NCBI GenBank assembly: GCA_028289015.1
Contig: JAQGHC010000023.1
Location: 1-35,803, forward strand
Length of the DNA: 35,803 nt
Reading direction: 5' to 3'
Source of the DNA: Candidatus Saccharimonadota bacterium
Lineage (GTDB): Bacteria > Patescibacteriota > Saccharimonadia > Saccharimonadales > Saccharimonadaceae
The notes under the pieces were generated by a model. The model saw only the letters and a list, made by a program, of their open reading frames with translations. It did not search any database and was not told where the DNA came from. Positions 27,466-35,803 of the stretch are shown here, piece after piece; positions within the stretch are counted from its first letter, which is position 1, and each line of letters starts with the position of its first letter. A program made the translations under genes and the position numbers.

Positions 27466-28296
27466 ATGGCATATTGGGATAAACTAACTGGCCGTGGCAA
27501 CGTCGAGGATCGTCGAGGACAAGCCGCAGCAATCGGCGGAGGCCTTGGTGCCATCGGTATCGTTGTAACTTTAATATATAGTTTTCTAAGCGGAGCGCCT
27601 ATTGACGTTGCGCAAATACTTTCTCAATTACAAGCAACGCAATCAACGCAGCAGAATCTAACGAACAAAGACTTTGAAGGCGCGGATAATTACGAAGTGT
27701 TTGCTTCAACCGTACTTGGGTCGACGACCGACCTATGGAAAAATATATTTTTACAGAATAGCATGACCTATCCCGAGCCTCGCCTCGTGTTATTTAGAGT
27801 AGCAACCACTTCCGGATGCGGAATGGCAACATCCGATGTCGGACCGCATTACTGCCCTTCCGATCAAACGATCTATATTGATGAGACGTTCTTTGTCGAA
27901 TTGCAACAACGATTCAAGGCTAAGGGTGGCGACGTCGCGGAAGCATATGTTATTGCACACGAAGTTGGCCACCACGTCCAGAATGAATTAGGGATTATGG
28001 ATCAAATTCAACAGCAAGGCAATTCAAATGAATTATCAGTTAAACTAGAACTACAGGCAGACTGTTTTGCTGGCATCTGGGCAAATTCCGTCAATGAGCT
28101 GGGTGTTTTTCAGTCAGGTGAAATTAACGAAGCCATCGACGCCGCTTCAGCGGTAGGAGATGATCGCATTCAGCAGAGCACCCAAGGGCAATTAAGTCCC
28201 GAAACATGGACACACGGATCGTCACAACAGCGCGTCGAGTGGTTTACGAAAGGTTTTGATAGTGGCGACCCGCAAACTTGCAATACTTTTAGCTAG
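27466..28296 (+). CDS. YpfJ/KPN_02809-family neutral zinc metallopeptidase
   Basis: N-terminal RGNVEDRRG, TM, HEVGHHVQ zinc motif, LELQADCFAGIWA. Confidence 0.93.
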   Translation: MAYWDKLTGRGNVEDRRGQAAAIGGGLGAIGIVVTLIYSFLSGAPIDVAQILSQLQATQSTQQNLTNKDFEGADNYEVFASTVLGSTTDLWKNIFLQNSMTYPEPRLVLFRVATTSGCGMATSDVGPHYCPSDQTIYIDETFFVELQQRFKAKGGDVAEAYVIAHEVGHHVQNELGIMDQIQQQGNSNELSVKLELQADCFAGIWANSVNELGVFQSGEINEAIDAASAVGDDRIQQSTQGQLSPETWTHGSSQQRVEWFTKGFDSGDPQTCNTFS

Positions 28297-28598
28297 CGTA
28301 TTTCATGGCCACGGGCTTGATCGTCATCACTCCATAAGCGCGTACACAAACTACCTATGACGAGTACCCCTCCTGCAGCCGCCAGTGAGGCGGGGAAAAT
28401 ACTATATTCATACCCAGACGCCCAAGTGAACAGCCAAAATGCGATATAGAAACTAAGGACACCCCAAATCACATTCACTTGTGCGCTAGAAGGTTTTCCG
28501 AATGGCGTCATATGTTTTTCACCCGTTATGCCTTTGACGAAATGAGGAACTCCGTTTGCCGCAAATAATCCGAACAGAAAAAACAATATATAACTCAT
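28293..28598 (-). CDS. small hypothetical membrane protein
   Basis: 101 aa, TM segments, SD GGAGG; 15 bp downstream of ADH gene. Confidence 0.75.
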   Translation of the reverse strand: MSYILFFLFGLFAANGVPHFVKGITGEKHMTPFGKPSSAQVNVIWGVLSFYIAFWLFTWASGYEYSIFPASLAAAGGVLVIGSLCTRLWSDDDQARGHEIR

Positions 28599-28613
28599 AC
28601 AATACCTCCTTCG

Positions 28614-29798
28614 CTATGGTTTCAGAACTATTTTTATCGCGCCATCCTCTTTCTTTTGAAAGATGTCATAGGCGTGCGCAGCCTCGTTAAGTGACAGATG
28701 ATGAGTGGCAAAGTCGTCAGTCCCTAGCGGATCTTTAGTTGTCAGTAGAGGCAGTAATGTCGGTGCCCAACGCTTCACATTCGCCTGACCCATGCGGATT
28801 TGAATTTGTTTATCGAACATTGTATCAAGTGGCATTGGATCCACTTTACCTGCATACACACCAATAATTGAGATTGTTCCACCTCGGCGCACGATGTCGA
28901 TAGATTTATGCAACGCATCCATCCGATCTATTCCCGCTTTTTTTATCAAGGCGGACGCAGGACCGTCTGGCAGTATCCTCGCCGATGTCTGTATAGCCTT
29001 TTCAAATCCGGATCCGTGCGCTTCCATTCCGACCGCGTCAATTACAGCGTCGGGTCCTCGCCCATCAGTCATATCTTGAATTATAGACAACAAATCTTTT
29101 TCGTTTTTAGACAGATCAATAACATCAATGCCGCGTGCCTTAGAGCGTACTAGGCGTTCGGGCACTAAATCAACGCCAATGACTCTGCCCGCACCTCTAT
29201 ACTTGGAAATTCTTGCCGACATATCTCCAATCGGACCTAGCCCCATAATGACAACGCTACCACCTTCAGGGATATTGGCGTATTCTACCGCTTGCCATGC
29301 GGTTGGCAACACGTCAGATAAAAAAAGAAAGCGATCATCTCCAAAATCGCTGGGGACAAGAATAGAGTTATATTGTCCATGCGGCACTCGCAGGTATTCC
29401 GCTTGACCACCTGGCACATGACCATACAGTTTACTATACCCAAAGAATGCAGCACCTCGACCCTGACTTCGCACTTGCGTCGTTTCACATTGCGATTGCA
29501 ATCCCCTATCGCACATATAGCATTTGCCACATGCAATATTGAATGGAATAACAACGCGATCACCTACTTTTACCGAGGTCACCAAATTGCCGATTTCCTG
29601 CACAACACCCATCGGTTCGTGACCTAACACGTCCCCTTTATCCATAAACGGTGTCATTACTTCATATAGATGCAGATCCGAGCCACAAATTGCGGTAGAA
29701 CTTATTTTAATGATGATATCCGTCGGTTCTTTGATTGTCGGATCAGGGACTTCTTCGACTGAAATTTTTCGTCTCCCTTGCCACGTTACTGCCTTCAT
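28614..29798 (-). CDS. zinc-dependent alcohol dehydrogenase family (formaldehyde dehydrogenase-like MDR)
   Basis: CGSDLHLYE, GHEPMGVVQEIG, CGKCYMCDRGLQSQCE structural zinc site, GLGPIGDM; start at MKAVTW after AGGGAGG. Confidence 0.92.
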   Translation of the reverse strand: MKAVTWQGRRKISVEEVPDPTIKEPTDIIIKISSTAICGSDLHLYEVMTPFMDKGDVLGHEPMGVVQEIGNLVTSVKVGDRVVIPFNIACGKCYMCDRGLQSQCETTQVRSQGRGAAFFGYSKLYGHVPGGQAEYLRVPHGQYNSILVPSDFGDDRFLFLSDVLPTAWQAVEYANIPEGGSVVIMGLGPIGDMSARISKYRGAGRVIGVDLVPERLVRSKARGIDVIDLSKNEKDLLSIIQDMTDGRGPDAVIDAVGMEAHGSGFEKAIQTSARILPDGPASALIKKAGIDRMDALHKSIDIVRRGGTISIIGVYAGKVDPMPLDTMFDKQIQIRMGQANVKRWAPTLLPLLTTKDPLGTDDFATHHLSLNEAAHAYDIFQKKEDGAIKIVLKP

Positions 29799-30023
29799 AA
29801 CAACCTCCCTTACATTTAACAACAAGCCGATTTCTTGCTATAGATGTAGCGGCGCTACATTATCACTATGGCGCTAAATGACACAAAAAAGTATGAGTAT
29901 TTTTACTTTTTTAAAAAACTCTCCGCACCATTATGCTTGCATCTAACATCAGATAACAGAGATATTTATAAACACCCCCTTGTTTGCGCAAGAGGGCAGG
30001 TAACTAATAGAAATAAACAATAT

Positions 30024-30137
30024 TTAAGCTAATCCGAATTCCTTTTGCATCATATGCTTTTTTAAACGCTTGTATGATTTGTCTGGTCGTAATTCATCAT
30101 TTAATGGAGAGCGACTTTGGTATCTTGTACGTGACAT
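30024..30137 (-). CDS. candidate 37-aa small protein MSRTRYQSRSPLNDELRPDKSYKRLKKHMMQKEFGLA
   Basis: SD CAGGAG 6 nt before ATG on minus strand; lies directly downstream of 30159..30341. Confidence 0.5.
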   Translation of the reverse strand: MSRTRYQSRSPLNDELRPDKSYKRLKKHMMQKEFGLA

Positions 30138-30158
30138 ATGTTACTCCTGTTCTTCAGA

Positions 30159-30341
30159 TTAACCTAATAGTTGAGGCTTTAGAGCTTGCATAGACGAAAC
30201 AGCAGGCATCGAAGCAAAGTGTGCTTGAAGGGTGCTGTGCTTCACTTTCTTAACTTTTATCAATTCTGGGTATTTTTCGGTTTTTCTAGCTATGAATGCA
30301 TTGATTTTTGAATCTAATTCTTTCCGGCTAAATTGTTCCAT
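30159..30341 (-). CDS. 60-aa small protein, paralogue of 18763..18933
   Basis: MEQFSRKELDSKINAFIARKTEKYPELIKVKKVKHSTLQAHFASMPAV...; shared ELDxxIxxFxxxKxxKYPEL. Confidence 0.7.
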   Translation of the reverse strand: MEQFSRKELDSKINAFIARKTEKYPELIKVKKVKHSTLQAHFASMPAVSSMQALKPQLLG

Positions 30342-30444
30342 ATCCTTTTCCCCTTATCAGTTATGCTTGTTTGCTCTGTAGCGTTTTCAGCTTCCTTTGA
30401 ACTACCTCGCTGAATATACTAACTATATCGTTTATGTTTACGAC

Positions 30445-30487
30445 TCTATAGGAACATCTTCACATAAAACAGGTAATAATTTTCACA
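30445..30487 (-). promoter_or_regulatory. candidate Crp/Fnr-dependent promoter of small ORF 30159
   Basis: GGTAATAATTTTCACA (30472-30487), 21 bp, TATAGA (30450-30445). Confidence 0.5.
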
Positions 30488-30501
30488 AATTTGAATAAAA
30501 A

Positions 30502-30528
30502 AACGGAGTGTCTATTTGACACTCCGTT
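30502..30528 (-). terminator. terminator of signalling operon
   Basis: 11-bp stem AACGGAGTGTC / GACACTCCGTT, T-run on minus strand. Confidence 0.8.
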
Positions 30529-30549
30529 ATGCACTTTGTTACCGATATA

Positions 30550-30939
30550 TTAATGATGAACGTCAATGTCTTCAACGAGCTTCAATAGCTCTTTTGGTGA
30601 CGCCCAGGCCTTCAAAACATACCGTTCGGCACCAAGCTCATATGCTTCGTCAACCTCTTGTTGCATATCATAATTACTGAAAATGATTACTTTGACATGC
30701 TTGTGGTGTTTCTTTGGCTGGTATTCTTTTAGGAATTCGATACCATCCATGACCGGCATTCGAAGGTCTAAGAAGATAATATCAGGATCTTGCTCGGCAA
30801 CTAATCGTAATGCCTCTTTGCCATCATAAGCAGTCCGCGTCGCATGACCATTGCTCTCAAGGATCATCTTGTACGCATCGTTTAACATCAGGTCATCTTC
30901 GACCACTAATATGCTTTTTGAAGTTTTCTTTGTCATCAT
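30550..30939 (-). CDS. single-domain response regulator, paralogue of 19786..20169
   Basis: ILVVEDDLMLNDAY, DIIFLDLRMPVMDGIEFLKEYQPKKHHKHVKVIIFSNYDMQQEVDEAYELGAERYVLKAWASPKEL. Confidence 0.92.
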   Translation of the reverse strand: MMTKKTSKSILVVEDDLMLNDAYKMILESNGHATRTAYDGKEALRLVAEQDPDIIFLDLRMPVMDGIEFLKEYQPKKHHKHVKVIIFSNYDMQQEVDEAYELGAERYVLKAWASPKELLKLVEDIDVHH

Positions 30940-30973
30940 TTCCTTGCCTTTCAGTCTATTATACCATCTGTCG

Positions 30974-32131
30974 TTATATCACTGTCGTTTCTAGCATAGT
31001 GGCCGGATAAGTCTTAGGTAAGTGGATCGTAAATTTAGTTCCCTGACCTATCGCAGATTCGAACGTCACGCGACCTTGATGCAGGTCAATGATTTTTTTC
31101 GCCCAATACAATCCAAGACCCGTTCCACCCACTTGAGTCGAAAGCGGGTTCTCGATTCTGGAGAATTTTTCAAATAATTTATCTTGATCTTCTAGTCTTA
31201 TGCCGACACCCCTATCGATGATCGTAATTTGAGCCTCGCCGTTATCTTCATCTAATTTGACTGTCACAGTCTTATCTTCGCCCGAATATTTGCTGGCGTT
31301 ATCGATAAGGTTTTCTATGACCATTCGTATCGTATCGCGATCAAAATGCAAGCGCATATTCGTCTTCTTGGGCTCGAACACTACAGTTTGACGTCGCTTA
31401 TCAAACGTTTCATGTTGCTCTTTTATGACATCGTAAATTAATGACACGACATCAACTTCAGCCTTACGCAGACGAACCTTACCTGCATCTACCTGAGCTA
31501 CTCGTAACAGGTCGGTGACAATTCGAAGCTGGCGTTCATTGCTTTCATTGGCTTTTTGTAAGATTGATTTTTGACTGTCACTCAGCTCGCCAACAAAACC
31601 CTCGAGCACCATCCCAAGGTACTGCTTTACGCCTGTAGCAGGCGTACGCAACTGGTGGGCGGCTAATGAAATAAATTCATCTTTTGCTTTATTCAGCTCA
31701 ATTAACGAGCGTAGTCGCTGCTCTTCGAATTGCTTGCGTTCTAGCGAATAATAAAGCGTACGAGCAAGCAGTTCGGCATTAATCGTCCCCTTTACTAAAT
31801 AATCAGCCGCAGCAAGCTTCATCGAACGAATTTCAATCTCGCGGTCACCTACGCCAGTCAGTAAAATGAACGGCTCAGAACGTCTATACGGCTGTGCATA
31901 ATCAAGCAGCTCAAGTCCCGTCTGTCCATTCAACCGATAATCTATTAAATAAATGTCGTGATTACGCAGGTCTATCAGACTTTTGGCTTCGTCAAAACTT
32001 GAGCACCACTCTATTTGGAAAGGTGAATCAGGAATTTGCGCAAACACCCGACTAATAATCAGATAATCGTCCTCATCATCGTCGACGAGGAGCACTTTGA
32101 TAATTTTATTTTTGGGCGTATTCAGTTGCAT
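30974..32131 (-). CDS. hybrid REC-HisKA-HATPase histidine kinase
   Basis: N-terminal REC VLLVDDDEDDYLI...DIYLIDYRLNGQTG; H-box SLAAHQLRTPATGVKQYLG; GGTGLGLYWAKKIIDLHQG. Confidence 0.93.
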   Translation of the reverse strand: MQLNTPKNKIIKVLLVDDDEDDYLIISRVFAQIPDSPFQIEWCSSFDEAKSLIDLRNHDIYLIDYRLNGQTGLELLDYAQPYRRSEPFILLTGVGDREIEIRSMKLAAADYLVKGTINAELLARTLYYSLERKQFEEQRLRSLIELNKAKDEFISLAAHQLRTPATGVKQYLGMVLEGFVGELSDSQKSILQKANESNERQLRIVTDLLRVAQVDAGKVRLRKAEVDVVSLIYDVIKEQHETFDKRRQTVVFEPKKTNMRLHFDRDTIRMVIENLIDNASKYSGEDKTVTVKLDEDNGEAQITIIDRGVGIRLEDQDKLFEKFSRIENPLSTQVGGTGLGLYWAKKIIDLHQGRVTFESAIGQGTKFTIHLPKTYPATMLETTVI

Positions 32132-32570
32132 GAGGTAGCTCTACAATCTCGAACCAATACAGTCCAAGTGTTTTCATGACCGTGATTAAATTTTCAAAGG
32201 TGACTGGCTTGGTAATAAATGAATTACCACCCAATTGATACGAGCGATACACGTCCTCTTCAGCCTTTGAAGTCGTAAAGACGACAACCGGGATATTAGA
32301 AAGCGTAGGTTCTGACTTAATAACCTTCAAAGCTTCGCGGCCGTCCATTCGCGGCATATTAAGATCAAGTAATATCACTCCGGGGCGTGCGACGTCTTGA
32401 CCTTCATACACGCCACGTGCAAGCAAGTAGTCAATAAGCTCTTCACCGTCTTTTACGCGGATGAGCGTGTTTAATAGTTTACTTTCCTTCAGCGCCTTCT
32501 TCGTTAATACGTAGTCATCATCGTCGTCATCGGCCATTAAAATTGTAATCGGATCTTTACATGTGGTCAT
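32106..32570 (-). CDS. Rcp1-like single-domain response regulator
   Basis: ILMADDDDDDYVLTKKALKESKLLNTLIRVKDGEELIDYLLARG; ILLDLNMPRMDGREAL. Confidence 0.92.
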   Translation of the reverse strand: MTTCKDPITILMADDDDDDYVLTKKALKESKLLNTLIRVKDGEELIDYLLARGVYEGQDVARPGVILLDLNMPRMDGREALKVIKSEPTLSNIPVVVFTTSKAEEDVYRSYQLGGNSFITKPVTFENLITVMKTLGLYWFEIVELPHATEYAQK

Positions 32571-34797
32571 GTGGACGCTCCTTGTGATTGATAGGTAACT
32601 TTATTATAAACGTTGAGCCACTATTTTGCTTGCTTTTAGCCTCAATTTTTCCTCCATACCGCTCAACAATTTTACGACAAACTGCCAATCCAATTCCTGT
32701 CCCTTCGTACGCATCTCGTCCGTGCAAGCGCTGGAACACTGAAAATATACGATCAAGATATTTTTCATCAAATCCTATACCGTTATCTTTGACGTGTATC
32801 TCGTAGTATTTATCGTCTTTTGCGCGAGACTTAAGAGAAATTGCCACTTTTGGTGGAGTGCCCTCTTTATGGAATTTCAACGCGTTGCCAATAAGATTTT
32901 GGAACAGTTGACGCATATGAGTAGCGTCGGCCCATACAGCAGGCAGTTTAGCCATCGACACCTTGCCGTCTTTTTCGGAAATACTCGTCTCTAGGTCGCC
33001 GATAACTTCCTTGACAATCACATTCAAGTCTACTTGATCAATTTGTTGCGGCTTCGTCGTTACCCGCGAAAATGCTAGCAAATCCTGGATCAAAATACTC
33101 ATACGCGAGGCCGCGCTACGCATGCGGTTCAAATATTCCTTGCCGTCTCCAATCTGGTCTTTGTATTCACTTTCTAGTAAATCACCAAATGCTTGAATTT
33201 TTCGAAGAGGCTCTTGCAGATCATGCGATGCAACATAGGCAAAGTCCTGCAACTCTTGATTGCTGCGTGCCAGATTCTTTCCGTATTCCTGCAGCTCTCT
33301 TTCGGTTTTTTGTCTGCGGCGAATCTCTTTTTCTAACCCATCATTCGTATCCACCAGTTGTCTGGTTCGTTCAACGACTCGACTTTCAAGGACGTTATTA
33401 GCAGCTTCAAGTTGGCGCTGCAATAATTTACGTTCTTTAAGCTCGTGCTGTGCAGCTTGATATAAGTTCGCATTATATACCGCCAGTGCCGCGCGGTTTG
33501 CTAACCCCTTCGCGACTTCAATATCTGAAGGCTTGTAGTGAATTTTTGATTCCGTAGATATGAGACTGATTGCACCAATCGTTTTATTATCAAGCTTCAT
33601 CGGAACAATAATGACGGAACTAAATCCGACCTCACGCATCAATTTAAGCTCATCCTCATCTTTCGCGACAGCAACGAGCATTTCATCAGGAATATCAGGA
33701 TAATACTCTACCTCACCGGTTCGCAAAACATTCGGCAGCCCACTAGGCTCGTTCAAGTTAGGTGGGCCTTGCTTTTCGTATAATTCTTTAGCCCATTTGA
33801 CCTTTGCAGGATCTTTGTGAGCTGTAGCGACACGTTCGATTGTTTTACCATCAAACAGGTCGATCGAACACCAGTCTGCAATATCGGGAACAACCATGCC
33901 GGCAATCGTACTCAGTGTCACTTTTGGGTCCAGGGATGCGGAGAACTGCGTACTGGCTGCCGTTAAAAATTTAATATTATTCTCTGCAGTTTTCCGATCA
34001 GTAATGTCCACAATAACCCCAGGGAAGTTATCCATATTTCCGGCTTCATCAGCCTCAATTTTTCCACGCACAAGCACCCAGCGCACATCGCCGTCAGTAT
34101 TAAATGTACGATATTCACTTTCAAAAGACCCGGTTGTTTTTATTGCACCTTGTATTTCATTTGCAACTCGATCGCGATCCGCCGGATGGATCGACCCTAT
34201 AAACATGCTCGCAGCCATACCTTTTTTCACTTGATCAGCAGGTAAACCAAACAACATCGCAAGGTTGCTATCGCCATATACCTTATCCAGCTTTATATCC
34301 CAAAACCATGTTCCGATCGAACCGTTTGACAACGTTTGTTCTAGTTGTGCCTGGGCGATGTTTAACTTTTTCTCTGTTTGAACTTTATCAGTAACATCCT
34401 CGGTAGATTGACATACTGCAATGACATTATTTTCTTTGTCAAAAACTGGATAATGGACAAGGCTCCATACTTTTTGCGTGACATTACCTTTCTTATCTAC
34501 CAAGTCATATTTGAGATTAGGCATCATATCTGGCCGCTTTGTTCGAATTACCTTGCGAACGGACTCTTTGAATAAACTTACGCCCGTTTTTAAGTATTGC
34601 TCTGAGACATCGGGGAACACGTCAAAAACAGATTTACCAATAATGTCATCGCGTTTCACCATCGATATCTCGGCGTGCGCCTGGTTCTCTTCAAGAATAG
34701 TGAAGTCAGGATCATCTACCCCATACACAATATAAGCGTTTGAGAGGGATTGAAATAATTTCTTGTGGTCAATGGTAAGTGTGTTTTGTACTGTCAT
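32557..34797 (-). CDS. PAS-PAS-GAF sensor histidine kinase (phytochrome-type HisKA)
   Basis: two PAS regions, GAF-like region, FAYVASHDLQEPLRKIQAFGDLLE, NLIGNALKFHKEG, GTGIGLAVCRKIVERYGGKI. Confidence 0.93.
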   Translation of the reverse strand: MTVQNTLTIDHKKLFQSLSNAYIVYGVDDPDFTILEENQAHAEISMVKRDDIIGKSVFDVFPDVSEQYLKTGVSLFKESVRKVIRTKRPDMMPNLKYDLVDKKGNVTQKVWSLVHYPVFDKENNVIAVCQSTEDVTDKVQTEKKLNIAQAQLEQTLSNGSIGTWFWDIKLDKVYGDSNLAMLFGLPADQVKKGMAASMFIGSIHPADRDRVANEIQGAIKTTGSFESEYRTFNTDGDVRWVLVRGKIEADEAGNMDNFPGVIVDITDRKTAENNIKFLTAASTQFSASLDPKVTLSTIAGMVVPDIADWCSIDLFDGKTIERVATAHKDPAKVKWAKELYEKQGPPNLNEPSGLPNVLRTGEVEYYPDIPDEMLVAVAKDEDELKLMREVGFSSVIIVPMKLDNKTIGAISLISTESKIHYKPSDIEVAKGLANRAALAVYNANLYQAAQHELKERKLLQRQLEAANNVLESRVVERTRQLVDTNDGLEKEIRRRQKTERELQEYGKNLARSNQELQDFAYVASHDLQEPLRKIQAFGDLLESEYKDQIGDGKEYLNRMRSAASRMSILIQDLLAFSRVTTKPQQIDQVDLNVIVKEVIGDLETSISEKDGKVSMAKLPAVWADATHMRQLFQNLIGNALKFHKEGTPPKVAISLKSRAKDDKYYEIHVKDNGIGFDEKYLDRIFSVFQRLHGRDAYEGTGIGLAVCRKIVERYGGKIEAKSKQNSGSTFIIKLPINHKERPHDHM

Positions 34798-34870
34798 GAA
34801 ATATTTATTGCAATTAGGTAATTTGGCAATCCTTTTATAGGGTAATTATACGTACGATTCAGCAAGAAGC

Positions 34871-34908
34871 AACATACAAATAGAGCGCCGTCGCTCTATT
34901 TGTATGTT
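34871..34908 (-). terminator. long hairpin terminator downstream of second glsB-like gene
   Basis: perfect 17-bp stem AACATACAAATAGAGCG / CGCTCTATTTGTATGTT. Confidence 0.8.
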
Positions 34909-34924
34909 GAAGGCTAAGGCTACA

Positions 34925-35197
34925 TTAGGCTCGGTGAGCGGTCCGGCCGGTTGCTGCTTTCACAATAGCAAGCAGTACCACTGCGCCGATAATCGCAACG
35001 ATGACGCCCATAATACTGAATGTTTCAGGAGTTGTGCCTGTAAGCATTCGCACTAGGAATCCACCGATAAACGCACCGATGATACCAACGACAATATTTG
35101 CCATTGCACCCATTTCTGCGTCAGTATGCATAATTTTTGATGCAATCCACCCCGCTAACGCACCTACGATGATCCAAGTGATAATTTCCATAATCAT
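34925..35197 (-). CDS. GlsB/YeaQ/YmgE-family membrane protein (second copy)
   Basis: [47 protein letters not shown]; paralogue of 20389..20658. Confidence 0.92.
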   Translation of the reverse strand: MIMEIITWIIVGALAGWIASKIMHTDAEMGAMANIVVGIIGAFIGGFLVRMLTGTTPETFSIMGVIVAIIGAVVLLAIVKAATGRTAHRA

Positions 35198-35231
35198 TTT
35201 TTTTCTCCCCTTTTACGTTGTTACTGCCCCT

Positions 35232-35274
35232 ATCATAAAGAAATTAAAGTAAATGAACTGTAAAAAATATCACT
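35232..35274 (-). promoter_or_regulatory. candidate Crp/Fnr-dependent promoter of glsB-like gene 2
   Basis: TGTAAAAAATATCACT (35259-35274), 21 bp, TATGAT (35237-35232). Confidence 0.5.
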
Positions 35275-35458
35275 AAAGTCGTATTTTTATTGCTCGTCTT
35301 TTACATTTACATGACGAACAGTACTATTTTAAGGAAAGGATAAGTACCGTGCGTTATAAACATTAGACTGAAGCAGAGTGCTGGGCGGCTTCGGTAAAGG
35401 CTTTAATTTTTCAATTATGACGTAGTGATTCGATTGATCAACAATTTTTTTAATGACA

Positions 35459-35491
35459 GCAAATAAGAGACCGCTACGGTCTCTTATTTGC
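35459..35491 (-). terminator. terminator-like hairpin
   Basis: 15-bp perfect stem GCAAATAAGAGACCG / CGGTCTCTTATTTGC, downstream of 35516..35803. Confidence 0.75.
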
Positions 35492-35515
35492 TATAAAATT
35501 TATCGTGAGATAAAT

Positions 35516-35803
35516 TTATGAATTAGACGCAACTGCTTCATTACGAGGCGTACCAAACCCAAAGTAAAGGGCGGCTGCTGTAATGATTAAGTGCAAGAAA
35601 ATGTCAGCGACGTTATGTGCTACAATTCCCAATATTGCATTATCTCCAGAGAATATACCAAGAAGGGTCACAAGGCCGTACACGATGCCAAACACCTGGA
35701 AGTATAGCTTTGAATACCTATACGTTTTTGAAGCAAGCAGGGCGGCAATACCCGATACTAGGTGGATAACGTTGTGAACACCGTTGACTTCAAAAATACC
35801 CAG
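35516..35803 (-). CDS. DUF4383-like membrane protein, 5' end beyond window
   Basis: minus-strand open frame: ...VNGVHNVIHLVSGIAALLASKTYRYSKLYFQVFGIVYGLVTLLGIF...LGIVAHNVADIFLHLIITAAALYFGFG; missing from ORF track because no start in window. Confidence 0.8.
   Translation of the reverse strand: MGIFEVNGVHNVIHLVSGIAALLASKTYRYSKLYFQVFGIVYGLVTLLGIFSGDNAILGIVAHNVADIFLHLIITAAALYFGFGTPRNEAVASNS

Noticed and set aside
1-35803. Prophage, transposon, tRNA or rRNA
   Set aside because: No transposase, integrase, phage structural genes, or recognisable tRNA/rRNA signatures were seen by eye.

Overview
This 35.8 kb window is gene-dense. Gene content (MurC-like ligase, clusterless MutY-like protein, many small membrane proteins, REC-only regulators, GlsB/YtxH stress proteins) suggests a Candidatus Saccharibacteria (TM7)/Patescibacteria chromosome; this placement is inference. 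Left half: housekeeping and membrane genes (MFS, MurC-like ligase, MscS, MutY-like, MsrA plus MBL hydrolase, AspRS, CBS/HlyC-CorC-type protein, DHA2 MFS with an AbrB regulator, CorA). Right half: a signalling and stress region with a Crp/Fnr-family regulator, two histidine-kinase/REC clusters without DNA-binding outputs, two GlsB paralogues, two YtxH modules, a cluster of secreted repeat proteins, YpfJ-type metallopeptidase and Zn-alcohol dehydrogenase. The most interesting signal is a recurrent 16-bp palindrome (TGTnA-N6-TnACA type) placed 20-22 bp, mostly exactly 21 bp, upstream of a -10 hexamer at seven or so promoters around the Crp/Fnr gene. This is class II (about -41.5) activator geometry and suggests an undescribed local stress regulon that includes two paralogous unannotated small proteins. 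Other signals: widespread leaderless promoters (TATAnT 6-8 nt before ATG), a secreted NTxGGxAxTG repeat family, a MutY-like protein with no Fe-S cysteines and Glu at the usual catalytic Asp, 9-bp iterons over the AbrB-MFS promoter, a decayed-gene interval with an 18-bp perfect palindrome, and missed small ORFs. No tRNA, rRNA, CRISPR or transposase was recognised.
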